Assembly: GCF_014596085.1 (NCBI RefSeq)
Contig: NZ_JACCJY010000045.1
Span: 1 to 39,741 of the forward strand
Reading direction: 5' to 3'
Source of the DNA: Azospirillum tabaci
GTDB lineage: Bacteria > Pseudomonadota > Alphaproteobacteria > Azospirillales > Azospirillaceae
Length of the DNA stretch: 39,741 bases
Position numbers and translations under genes: made by a program. The notes below the pieces were generated by a model. That model searched no databases and was not told the origin of the DNA. It saw nothing but the letters and a program-made list of their open reading frames with translations. Numbering within the stretch: position 1 is the stretch's first letter; each line of letters starts with the position of its first letter. Of this stretch, positions 16,422 through 23,896 are shown in pieces.

Positions 16422-16435
16422 TTGCGCCGGGGCAA
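16422..16435. promoter_or_regulatory. NnrR/FNR-type box upstream of norE
   Basis: TTGCGCCGGGGCAA, one mismatch from the alphaproteobacterial NnrR consensus TTGCG-N4-CGCAA. NnrR is the Crp/FNR-family regulator that induces nitric oxide reductase genes in response to NO. It is centred about 70 bp before the norE ATG, a suitable distance for class II activation. Recognised by eye only. Confidence 0.5.
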
Positions 16436-16498
16436 AGACAGTGCCCCCGTCCCGCGTCATGGTCCCTTCCGGTCATCACTTCCGGAGGCACAGCGGAC

Positions 16499-17089
16499 AT
16501 GACGGAAACTCCCGTACCGACAGCGGTCGTCGCTGCGGACGGGGAGGCCGCCGACTGGGGGCCTCTCTCCAGTCTGCCCGGCAACCCCATGATGTGGATT
16601 CTCATCCTGGGGGAACTGGCGGCCTTCGGGGCGGTGTTCATCGGCTTTGCGGTGGCGCGCGCCCTCGACCCGGCGACCTTCGACTCCTCGCAGGCGCAGC
16701 TGGACCGTCTGCTCGGCGGCGTGAACACCATGGTCCTGGTGACGAGCGGCTGGCTGGTCGCGATCGCCGTGCGGCGCCGGGCCTCGGGCCGCCCCCATTG
16801 CGCGGCGATGCTCGGCGCAATGGCCCTCGGCGGCCTGTTCCTCGCCATCAAGGCCGTCGAGTACGGCGACAAGATCGGCCGGGGCCTGACGCTGGAGACC
16901 AACACATTCTTCCAGCTCTATTACCTTATGACCGGCTTCCACGCGATGCACGTCGCCGCGGGGATCGTGATCCTGGGCATCGTCACGTGGTGGGACAGCC
17001 TGGAGAACATGGAGACCGGAGCCGCCTTCTGGCACATGGTGGACCTGATCTGGGTGCTGCTCTACCCGATCGTCTATCTGCTGAGGTGA
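16499..17089 (+). CDS. norE: Cytochrome oxidase subunit III-like protein, NorE type
   Basis: A 196-residue membrane protein of the heme-copper oxidase subunit III family, in the short five-helix form typical of NorE. Helices lie at about 31-50, 72-90, 100-118, 140-160 and 176-194. The motifs YYLMTGFHAMHV (about 141-152) and FWHMVDLIWVLLYPIVYLLR are characteristic. NorE is an accessory protein that supports full nitric oxide reductase activity. It lacks metal centres. GGAGG precedes the ATG, and a NnrR-type box lies upstream. norF follows after 3 bp. The catalytic norCBQD genes are not in the window. A quinol or cytochrome oxidase accessory subunit is the alternative. Confidence 0.8.
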   Translation: MTETPVPTAVVAADGEAADWGPLSSLPGNPMMWILILGELAAFGAVFIGFAVARALDPATFDSSQAQLDRLLGGVNTMVLVTSGWLVAIAVRRRASGRPHCAAMLGAMALGGLFLAIKAVEYGDKIGRGLTLETNTFFQLYYLMTGFHAMHVAAGIVILGIVTWWDSLENMETGAAFWHMVDLIWVLLYPIVYLLR

Positions 17090-17092
17090 GCG

Positions 17093-17368
17093 ATGGCGAT
17101 CCTGACGCGCACCTTGATGGTTCTGATGCTCCTCACCGCCGTTTCGATGTGGGCTGGGCATGGCACCGGCGATCTCGGCCCGCTCGGGGTCGGACTCGTC
17201 CTCGCCGCGGGCAACGTCAAGGCCGACCGGATTCTCACCCATTACCTGGACCTTCACCGCGCGGACAGCGGGTGGCGGACGTTGTTCCGGACACTGCTCA
17301 CCCTGCTGGGGGTGACGATCTTCGGGATTTACGTCCTTCTGCCGATGATTGGCCCGGCTCTGCGCTGA
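17093..17368 (+). CDS. norF: NorF-like small membrane protein (cytochrome c oxidase subunit IV family)
   Basis: A 91-residue protein with three hydrophobic helices (about 7-22, 28-45 and 64-86). The stretch GVGLVLAAGNVKADRILTHY resembles the prokaryotic cytochrome oxidase subunit IV / NorF family, in which a conserved Lys follows the second helix. It starts 3 bp after norE, so the two are translationally coupled. It has no known catalytic role and is an assembly or stability partner. Confidence 0.7.
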   Translation: MAILTRTLMVLMLLTAVSMWAGHGTGDLGPLGVGLVLAAGNVKADRILTHYLDLHRADSGWRTLFRTLLTLLGVTIFGIYVLLPMIGPALR

Positions 17369-17404
17369 GGGGCGGTTCGGGCCCGTCGCCCCGGGGCGCG
17401 CCCT

Positions 17405-18181
17405 TCAGAGGTCAATGGCCGCGTCCGGCTCCGCCGCGATTCCCTGGCTTGACGCCGCCAGCAGATTGGCGCGGACCAGCGTCAGATGCTGGAGCAGTTC
17501 GGCGCGGGCCTTCGCCCCATCGCGGTCGAGCAGGGCGGACACGATGCGGCGGTGCTGCTCCTGATAGACCGCGCGGCGCTGCGGGGTGACGCTGCGCGCC
17601 TTCAACCGGCCCCACTCGGGCTGGTTGCGGATGTCGTTGATGGCGTCATAGATGTCCATCAGCAGGCCGTTCTTCGTCGCGGCGATGATGGCGACGTGGA
17701 GCATCCCGTCCCAATGCTCGAAGTCGGGCACGTCGCGCGCCTGGTCGGCGCGCAGCAGGCACTCCTCCAGCCGCTGCAGGTCGGCCGCGTTCGCCCGGCT
17801 GGCCGCCAGCTCCGCTGCCAGCGGCTCGACCATCAGCCGCACCTCCATCACCTCGGTCGGGCTGGCGCCGTGAATGCGCCGGACCAGATTCTCGCCGTCC
17901 TGCGGTGCGAGCAGGCGGATCGCCGCGCCGAGCGCCGGTTCCAGGCTGCCCGCGACGAAAGAACCGCGGCCGACGTGGCGGACGATCTTTCCCTGATCCT
18001 CCAACTGCCGCAGGCTTTTGCGCAACGTGTTGCGGGACACCCCGAACCGCTTCTCCAGATCCCGTTCCGTCGGCAGCTTGGTGCCGGGGCCCCAGCTGCC
18101 ATCCGCGATGTTGCGCTCGATGAACTGCACGACGGCGTTGGCGCCGTTGGCCGCCCGGTCCCTGAGATTCAGCGTGTCCAT
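17405..18181 (-). CDS. FadR-subfamily GntR transcriptional regulator
   Basis: A 258-residue repressor-type regulator. The winged helix-turn-helix spans about 10-78, with GTKLPTERDLEKRFGVSRNT and GRGSFV. An all-helical FCD ligand domain follows (about 100-235), with the metal-binding pattern including HWDGMLHVAIIAATKN and EQHRRIVSALLDRD. The ATG at 18179-18181 has GAGG upstream; a longer in-frame start lacks support. It is divergent from the FAH-amidohydrolase-Liv operon across 222 bp and is the probable local regulator, released by a small organic acid. Confidence 0.88.
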   Translation of the reverse strand: MDTLNLRDRAANGANAVVQFIERNIADGSWGPGTKLPTERDLEKRFGVSRNTLRKSLRQLEDQGKIVRHVGRGSFVAGSLEPALGAAIRLLAPQDGENLVRRIHGASPTEVMEVRLMVEPLAAELAASRANAADLQRLEECLLRADQARDVPDFEHWDGMLHVAIIAATKNGLLMDIYDAINDIRNQPEWGRLKARSVTPQRRAVYQEQHRRIVSALLDRDGAKARAELLQHLTLVRANLLAASSQGIAAEPDAAIDL

Positions 18182-18274
18182 TCCCGTCCTCGTTCCGAGG
18201 AGATGATCCAAACGTGCCCCAATTCTAGTCAGCTCCCGGGCGTTTCGCAACGCAATCCTTCAACCTTGCTCGGA

Positions 18275-18312
18275 ACCAAACGTCATACTTCCATTTTTTC
18301 AGTTGACCAAAC
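18275..18312. promoter_or_regulatory. Repeated ACCAAAC half-sites (candidate GntR operator)
   Basis: The heptamer ACCAAAC occurs at 18275-18281 and again at 18306-18312, 31 bp apart or three helical turns. A related CACCAAG follows at about 18316-18322. The second copy overlaps the predicted -35 element of the FAH operon. This is a plausible repressor site for the divergent GntR protein, but the palindrome expected for this family is incomplete. Confidence 0.3.
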
Positions 18313-18332
18313 AATCACCAAGACGGCCTAAT
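18303..18332 (+). promoter_or_regulatory. Candidate sigma-70 promoter of the FAH/amidohydrolase/Liv operon
   Basis: TTGACC (18303-18308), an 18-bp spacer, then CCTAAT (18327-18332), 72 bp before the FAH start. The -35 matches five of six consensus bases and the -10 four of six. A 10-bp direct repeat AATTGGCTCA begins at 18330 and recurs at 18371, within the probable leader. Confidence 0.4.
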
Positions 18333-18403
18333 TGGCTCACAAGCTGATCCGCGGTTCTGGTTTGATGAGGAATTGGCTCAACAATGGGCGAGAAGGAAAC
18401 GCC

Positions 18404-19285
18404 ATGAAGTTTGCGACCATCCAGCTTGACGGACGCCGCGCCGTCGCGGTCATCGATCCGGACAGGAAGCGGGTTTGGCCGTTGGAATTGCTGCTCGGCG
18501 AACCGGTGGACGATCTGCTCGACGTCATCCGCCGCTACGACGAAATCAAGGGGCGCATCATCGTCGACGGGGATGGCATCAGCCTCTCCCGCGTCCGGCT
18601 GGAGGCGCCCATTCCACGCCCGGCGCGCAACATCTTCTGCGTCGGCAAGAACTACCACGACCACGCCCGCGAATTCGCCGGCAGCGGCTACGACAGCAGC
18701 GCCACCGGCGCCGCGGACGCCGTGCCGGCCCTGCCGATCTTCTTCACCAAGGTTCCGGAAAGCGTCATCGGGCCGGACGAGGCGATCCTCTACCCCCGCG
18801 GCATCAGCGAGCAGATCGATTACGAGGTCGAGCTGGCTCTGGTGATCGGCAAGGGCGGCAAGAACATCGCGCCGGAGGACGCCTACCAGCATGTCTGGGG
18901 CTACACCGTCATCAACGACGTGACCGCCCGCGACGTCCAAAAGCGGCACAAGCAGTGGCTGCTGGGCAAGTCCTTCGACACCTTCTGCCCGATGGGGCCG
19001 TGGGTCGTCACCGCCGACGAGCTGGACCCGACCAATCTCCAGGTGAAGACCTGGGTCAACGGCGAGCTGCGCCAGAACGCCAGCACCCGCGACCTGATCT
19101 TCGACATCCCGACCCTGGTCGCGACGGCGTCCGCCGGCATCACGCTGTACCCCGGCGACATCATCGCCACCGGCACCCCGGCCGGCGTCGGGCTGGGCTT
19201 CTCGCCGCCGAAATTCCTGTTCCCCGGCGACCGCGTCACGGTCGAGGTCAGCGGCATCGGCGCGCTGAGCAACACGCTCGTCTGA
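18404..19285 (+). CDS. Fumarylacetoacetate hydrolase-family protein
   Basis: A 293-residue member of the FAH superfamily, metal-dependent hydrolases, decarboxylases or hydratases of 2-oxo or 3-oxo acids. The core starts at about 75 with FCVGKNYHDHAREF. The acidic metal ligands are in DYEVELALVIGKGG and the family signature in NDVTARDVQ. KSFDTFCPMGPWVV and GDIIATGTPAGVG complete the fold. The ATG at 18404 is preceded by AAGGAAA. It is the first gene of the rightward operon, 65 bp before the alpha/beta hydrolase. It probably acts on a ring-cleavage or lactone-opened intermediate; the exact reaction cannot be inferred. Confidence 0.85.
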   Translation: MKFATIQLDGRRAVAVIDPDRKRVWPLELLLGEPVDDLLDVIRRYDEIKGRIIVDGDGISLSRVRLEAPIPRPARNIFCVGKNYHDHAREFAGSGYDSSATGAADAVPALPIFFTKVPESVIGPDEAILYPRGISEQIDYEVELALVIGKGGKNIAPEDAYQHVWGYTVINDVTARDVQKRHKQWLLGKSFDTFCPMGPWVVTADELDPTNLQVKTWVNGELRQNASTRDLIFDIPTLVATASAGITLYPGDIIATGTPAGVGLGFSPPKFLFPGDRVTVEVSGIGALSNTLV

Positions 19286-19349
19286 TCAGGGGCCGGATTG
19301 GTCGTCTGATCGGCGAAAGACAACAACCATCAACCGAAGAGAGGGGCTT

Positions 19350-20114
19350 ATGGCACCGCAATTGGCCGTCGAGGTGCACGGCAACGGCGATCCGGTCCTG
19401 CTGGTCCACGGGCTTGGCGGAACCTCCAACGTCTTCGGGCCGCAGGTCGGCGTTCTGTCGCGTTTCTTCCAGTGCATCCGGCCCGACCTCCCCGGTTCCG
19501 GACGCAGCCCCGCCGACGGGCCGCTGACCATCGCAAGCCTCGCCGACGCGATCGAGGGCGTGATGGACGAGCGCGGGCTCGACCGCGTCCATCTCGTCGG
19601 CCACTCGCTCGGCGCCATCGTCTGCCAGCATGTCGCCGCGCGCCGTCCGAACCGCGTCCGCAGCCTCGCGCTGATCGGCCCGCTTCACACGCCGCCCGAC
19701 GCCGCCCGTCCGGTCATCCGCGACCGCGCGGCCAAGGCGCGGGCGGAGGGCATGGTCGGCATCGCCGACGCCATCGTCCAGGCCGGCACTTCGGCGGACA
19801 CCAAGGCCAACCGGCCGGAGGTCGCCACCTTGGTCCGCGAGATCCTGATGCGCCAGGACCCGGAGGGCTACGCCCGCACCTGCGAGGCGCTGGCCGCCGC
19901 CGAGCCGGCGGACGTCGCGCGGATCGCCTGTCCGACCCTTCTGGTCACCGGCGACGAGGACGGCACGGCACCGCCGACCGCCGTTCGGGCGCTGCACCGG
20001 AAGATCGCCGGGTCGTCCCTGCGCATCCTCGACCGCTGCGGCCACTGGACGACCTTCGAACGCCCCGCCGAGGTGAACGAGGCGCTGATGAACTTCCTGT
20101 TCTCGGTGGACTGA
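19350..20114 (+). CDS. Alpha/beta hydrolase (3-oxoadipate enol-lactonase-like)
   Basis: A 254-residue alpha/beta hydrolase. The oxyanion motif HGLGG is at 20-24, nucleophile Ser86 is in GHSLGA, the acid is in VTGDEDG and the catalytic His is in CGHWTTFERP. Overall it resembles enol-lactonases and small esterases of aromatic or heterocycle degradation. The ribosome site GAGGGG precedes the ATG. Its stop overlaps the next start (TGATG), so the DUF1636 gene is translationally coupled. Confidence 0.85.
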   Translation: MAPQLAVEVHGNGDPVLLVHGLGGTSNVFGPQVGVLSRFFQCIRPDLPGSGRSPADGPLTIASLADAIEGVMDERGLDRVHLVGHSLGAIVCQHVAARRPNRVRSLALIGPLHTPPDAARPVIRDRAAKARAEGMVGIADAIVQAGTSADTKANRPEVATLVREILMRQDPEGYARTCEALAAAEPADVARIACPTLLVTGDEDGTAPPTAVRALHRKIAGSSLRILDRCGHWTTFERPAEVNEALMNFLFSVD

Positions 20115-20509
20115 TGGACGCGCCGCCGGCCCCCGTGCGTCACATCTTGTCGGTGTGCCGCACCTGCCACCGCTACGCGGCGCGCAACGCCGGCGAACCG
20201 ACGCCCGGCGAGCGGCTGGCCGACCGGCTGGAAGCGCTGATTGCCGGGACCGCGCTGGCTGAGCGGCTGACCCTGCGGCGCGTCGAGTGCCTCAGCGGCT
20301 GCCGCCACCCTTGCAACGTGTCGCTGTCCGCCTTCGGCAAGACCCGGCTGCGCTTCAACAACGTGGGGCCGGAGCAGGCGGAGCCGCTGGTCGTCCTGGC
20401 GCGCCGCTACCTGGACAGCGCCGGCGGCGAGGTGCGGGGGGAGGCGGGGCCGCTCGGGCTGGAGGCCCGCATCGCCTCCGCCGTTCCACCGCCTTCCAAA
20501 TCAAACTGA
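20114..20509 (+). CDS. DUF1636 family cysteine-rich protein (putative metal-binding)
   Basis: A 131-residue protein with CRTCHRY near residue 15 and CLSGCRHPCNVSL near 60, a five-cysteine arrangement typical of the DUF1636 family. Its fold is thought to resemble thioredoxin-like 2Fe-2S ferredoxins. Function is unknown. It starts within the stop codon of the hydrolase gene. Its last codons (SN-stop) are part of the first unit of a 17-bp tandem repeat that runs on downstream, so the C-terminus may have been altered by that duplication. An electron-transfer or metal-delivery role for the operon is speculation. Confidence 0.75.
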   Translation: MDAPPAPVRHILSVCRTCHRYAARNAGEPTPGERLADRLEALIAGTALAERLTLRRVECLSGCRHPCNVSLSAFGKTRLRFNNVGPEQAEPLVVLARRYLDSAGGEVRGEAGPLGLEARIASAVPPPSKSN

Positions 20510-20547
20510 GGCCCAAATCAAACTGAGGCCCAAATCAAACTGAGGCC
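20497..20547 (+). repeat. Three exact tandem copies of a 17-bp unit across a stop codon
   Basis: The unit CAAATCAAACTGAGGCC is repeated three times without change at 20497-20513, 20514-20530 and 20531-20547. The first copy contains the last codons and TGA stop of the DUF1636 gene. As 17 is not a multiple of 3, the later copies are out of frame. It looks like recent slippage and may vary between strains. Confidence 0.9.
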
Positions 20548-20650
20548 CACAACAGACCAAGGCGACGATCCACGAACCATCACCCGAACCCACCATCACC
20601 CGCGGCGAGGCGCCAAGACAAAGAAGCTGCCCCCGCAACCGGAGGAAACG

Positions 20651-21928
20651 ATGCCCACGACCCTGTTCACCAACGTTCAGATTCTCGACAGCACCGGTGA
20701 GAAGCCCTTCGCCGGGGAAGTGCTCGTCCAGGGCAACCGGATCGCCGAAGTGTCCCGGCAGGCCGGCGCCATCTCCCGCGAGGCGCACCGGGTGGTCGAC
20801 GGCGGCGGCGCCACGCTGATGTCCGGCCTGTGCGACGCCCACACCCATTTCAGCTGGATCAACCAGGCTGGCCTCGACCCCATCGGCCTGATGCCGGTCG
20901 AGGAGCACGTCCTGGAGGCGGCGGACAACGCCCGCACCTACCTCGACTGCGGCTACACGATGTGCGTCGGCGCCGCGGCGGCCAAGCCGCGCCTGGACGT
21001 CGTCGTCCGCGACTACATCAACAAGGGCCGCCTTGCCGGGCCGCGCTACCTCGCCAACGGACCGGAGATCGCCACCATCGGCGGGTTGGGCGACCTGAAT
21101 CCCAGCCACATCGGCGCCTACACCTTCGTGGAGGTCGTCAACGGCCCCTACGAGATGCGCGCCTGCGTCCGCCGCCTGCTGAAAGAGGGCGTGGACCTCA
21201 TCAAGCTGAACCTGTCCGGCGAGGAGATCACCAAGTGCCGGGCCGAGGACACCCCGATGGCCGAGGACGAGGTCGCCGAGGCGGTCCGCGAGGCCCATCG
21301 CAAGCGGGGGGTGCGCATCTGCGCCCACGCGCGCAGCGCGGAGTCCGTGAAGCTCTGCGTCAAGCACGGCATCGAGATCGTCTACCACGCCAGCTTCGCC
21401 GACGAGGAGGCGCTGGATCTGCTGGAGGCCAACAAGGACAAGCACTTCGTCGCGCCCGGCCTCGCCTGGGTCTACCAGACCTGCTACGGAGCCGCCGACT
21501 GGGGCATCACCGAGGAGGTCGCCCGCAACATGGGCTATTTCCGCGAGCTCGAGGCCGCGGTCGAGACCATGAAGGCGATGCGCAAGCGCGGCATCCGCGT
21601 GCTGCCCGGCGGCGATTACGGCTTCGCCTGGACCCCGCACGGCACCTACGCCAAGGATCTGGAATACTTCGTCGAGCTGCTGGGCTTCACCCCGATGGAG
21701 GCGATCCAGTCGGCCACCCTGCTGGGCGGCGAGATCATGAACCGTCCGGGCGAGCTGGGGCTGGTGCGCAACGGCTATCTGGCCGACCTGATCCTGCTCG
21801 ACGGCGACCCGCTGCAGGACATCACCCTGTTCCAGGACCGCAGCCGCATCCTGGCGATCATGAAGGACGGCTCCTTCCACAAGGAGATGACGCCGCCGGC
21901 CCGCGCGCAGGTCAGCGTCGCCGCCTGA
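20651..21928 (+). CDS. Amidohydrolase-superfamily protein (imidazolonepropionase / prolidase-like)
   Basis: A 425-residue metal-dependent hydrolase. The N-terminal beta-sandwich half is followed by the metal motif CDAHTHF (about 57-63). The KLNLSGEE region carries the bridging lysine, the later His ligands are in CAHARS and YHASF, and the Asp ligand is in GGDYG. The C-terminus closes the sandwich with LADLILLDGDPLQDI. Relatives hydrolyse imidazolones, dipeptides, hydantoin-like rings and other amide bonds. GGAGG lies 5 nt before the ATG. It is placed directly before a Liv-type importer, so the import substrate probably contains an amide or cyclic amide. The substrate is unknown. Confidence 0.88.
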   Translation: MPTTLFTNVQILDSTGEKPFAGEVLVQGNRIAEVSRQAGAISREAHRVVDGGGATLMSGLCDAHTHFSWINQAGLDPIGLMPVEEHVLEAADNARTYLDCGYTMCVGAAAAKPRLDVVVRDYINKGRLAGPRYLANGPEIATIGGLGDLNPSHIGAYTFVEVVNGPYEMRACVRRLLKEGVDLIKLNLSGEEITKCRAEDTPMAEDEVAEAVREAHRKRGVRICAHARSAESVKLCVKHGIEIVYHASFADEEALDLLEANKDKHFVAPGLAWVYQTCYGAADWGITEEVARNMGYFRELEAAVETMKAMRKRGIRVLPGGDYGFAWTPHGTYAKDLEYFVELLGFTPMEAIQSATLLGGEIMNRPGELGLVRNGYLADLILLDGDPLQDITLFQDRSRILAIMKDGSFHKEMTPPARAQVSVAA

Positions 21929-21954
21929 GGCGGCGCCTCCTGCCCCTGCCGCGA

Positions 21955-21981
21955 CCCTTCCCCCACAACAGTGGGGGAGGG
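21955..21981 (+). terminator. Hairpin between amidohydrolase and livH-like gene
   Basis: CCCTTCCCCCAC pairs with GTGGGGGAGGG around an AACA loop. It resembles half of the GC-rich palindromic elements elsewhere in the window. It lies 27 bp after the amidohydrolase stop and lacks a T-tract. It may reduce read-through into the transporter genes or be a degenerate repeat remnant. Confidence 0.4.
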
Positions 21982-22028
21982 AACGGGCGGGCCTTGCGCC
22001 CGCCACCCCAGCATCGGGGCCGCCGAGC

Positions 22029-22886
22029 ATGAGATTTTACATTCTCCTGTCGCTGAACGCGCTGACCGTGGCGTCTCTGTACTTCCTGGTGGCCAGCGGC
22101 TTCTCGCTGATCTTCGGGCTGCTGCGGACCGTCAACATGGCGCACGGCGCCTTCTATCTTCTGGGCGCCTATGTCGGGTACGACATCGCGTCCTACACGG
22201 GGTCCTGGCTGCTCGGGCTGGTGGGGGCGGCGGTCGCCGTGGCCCTCGTCGGGCTGGCGATGCATCTGACGCTGCTGCGCACGCTGGGCGGCGACGAGCT
22301 TCGGCAGGCGCTGGTCACCATCGGCTTCGCCATCGTGGTCGGCGACCTGCTGCTGGCCCATTACGGCGGCATCACCTACCAGTTCACCCCGCCGGAGATT
22401 CTCTACGGCACGACACCGATGCCGGTGATCCGCGGCTACCCGACGATCCGCCTCGTGGTCATCGGCAGCGCGCTCCTGGTCGGGCTGGGGCTCTGGCTGC
22501 TGATCCACCGCACCAAGGTGGGCATGCTGATCCGCGCCGGGGTGGACGACCGTGACATCCTGTCGGCCATGGGCTTCAACGTGCAGCGGGTGCTCCTGCT
22601 CGTCTTCGCGTTGGGCGCCGGTCTGGCGGGGCTGGCGGGGGTGATCGGCGGCAGCGCCCTGTCGATCTCGCCGGGGGAGGACGCGCGGTTCCTGCTGTCC
22701 TCGCTGGTCGTCGTCATCATCGGCGGCATGGGCAGCCTGGCCGGGGCGGCGCTGGGCGCGCTCCTGATCGGCTTCGCCGAGCAGTTCGGCCTCGCCTTCA
22801 TCCCGAACTACGCGACGCTGCTGACCTTCCTGCTGATGGTCGCGGTTCTGGCGGTCCGGCCCCAGGGCCTTCTCGGACGGGGATGA
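22029..22886 (+). CDS. Branched-chain amino acid-type ABC transporter permease (LivH family)
   Basis: A 285-residue membrane protein with about eight hydrophobic helices. LivH-family signatures are FGLLRTVNMAHGAFYLLGAY (38-57), IRAGVDDRDILSAMGFNV and LVVVIIGGMGSLAGAALGAL. It forms the inner-membrane channel with the LivM-like partner, whose start overlaps this stop (ATGA). Liv-type importers take amino acids, amides, urea or aromatic acids, so the name does not fix the substrate. Confidence 0.9.
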   Translation: MRFYILLSLNALTVASLYFLVASGFSLIFGLLRTVNMAHGAFYLLGAYVGYDIASYTGSWLLGLVGAAVAVALVGLAMHLTLLRTLGGDELRQALVTIGFAIVVGDLLLAHYGGITYQFTPPEILYGTTPMPVIRGYPTIRLVVIGSALLVGLGLWLLIHRTKVGMLIRAGVDDRDILSAMGFNVQRVLLLVFALGAGLAGLAGVIGGSALSISPGEDARFLLSSLVVVIIGGMGSLAGAALGALLIGFAEQFGLAFIPNYATLLTFLLMVAVLAVRPQGLLGRG

Positions 22887-23896
22887 CGACGATGCCTCAG
22901 CAACTCCTTCGCCATCCGGTCCTCTGGCTGGCCCTGGCCGGTCTGGCCTTTCCGCTGGTCGCCAGCGAGTTCTGGGTCGGCACCGTCGCCGCCCGCGTGC
23001 TGATCATCGGCACCATGGCGCTGAGCCTGACCTTCCTGACCTCCAGCGCCGGTCTGGTGTCCTTCGCCCAGGCCGGGGTGGCGGGGGTGGCGGGCTACAC
23101 GCTGGCGCTGCTGTCGCCCAACATCACCGGCGTCGGCGTGGCGGTGCCCTGGCCGCTCGCCGTCGGGGCGGCGCTGGGGATGGGGACGCTGGCCGGCCTG
23201 CTGGTCGGCTGGGTGTCGGTGCGGTCCAGCGGCATCTACCTGCTGATGATCACGCTGGCGATGTCGGTCAGCCTGTTCTACCTCGTCTCGCAGAACACCG
23301 AGGTCTTCAACGGCTTCGACGGCATCAACGGGCTGAAGCCGCCGGAGCTGTTGGGCATCGACCTGCGGGCGCCCATTCCCTTCTACGGCATGGCGCTGGC
23401 CGCCGCCGTCCTGTCGGCCGCCGCGGTCCTGCATCTGGACCGCACGCCCTTCGGCCTGCAACTGCACGCCCTGCGCAACGCCCCGCGGCGGGTCGCGGCG
23501 CTCGGCTTCAGCACCACGCTCCTGCGCATCGCCGCCTTCGGCATCGCCGGGCTGATCGCCTCGGTCGGCGGAGTCCTCAACACGTGGTTCAGCGGCCAGA
23601 TGTCGCCGGGGGCGGTGGACGTGCACGCGGCGGTCAACCTGCTGGTCGTCGCGGTGCTGGGCGGCATCCGTCACCCGCTGGGCGCCTTCCTGGGGGCCGC
23701 CGCCTTCGTTCTTCTGGAGAACTACGCCGCGTCGGTCATCGACCGCGAGCGCTTCAATCTGGTGATCGGGGCCGTCTTCATCGTGATCGTCCTCTTCGCG
23801 AAGGACGGCCTGATCGGACTGATCCAACAACTGCGCGCCCAGATCAAGCCGGCCTGGACCGGCGTGTGCGCGAAAAACGGGAGGAAAACGGTATGA
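22883..23896 (+). CDS. Branched-chain amino acid-type ABC transporter permease (LivM family)
   Basis: A 337-residue permease with about ten helices. The motifs SAGLVSFAQAGVAGVAGYTL and GGIRHPLGAFLGAAAFVLLE are typical of LivM. The start at 22883 overlaps livH by 4 bp; an internal ATG nine bases later is an alternative. The stop overlaps the binding-protein start by 4 bp. It is the heterodimer partner of the LivH-like permease. Confidence 0.9.
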   Translation: MTTMPQQLLRHPVLWLALAGLAFPLVASEFWVGTVAARVLIIGTMALSLTFLTSSAGLVSFAQAGVAGVAGYTLALLSPNITGVGVAVPWPLAVGAALGMGTLAGLLVGWVSVRSSGIYLLMITLAMSVSLFYLVSQNTEVFNGFDGINGLKPPELLGIDLRAPIPFYGMALAAAVLSAAAVLHLDRTPFGLQLHALRNAPRRVAALGFSTTLLRIAAFGIAGLIASVGGVLNTWFSGQMSPGAVDVHAAVNLLVVAVLGGIRHPLGAFLGAAAFVLLENYAASVIDRERFNLVIGAVFIVIVLFAKDGLIGLIQQLRAQIKPAWTGVCAKNGRKTV

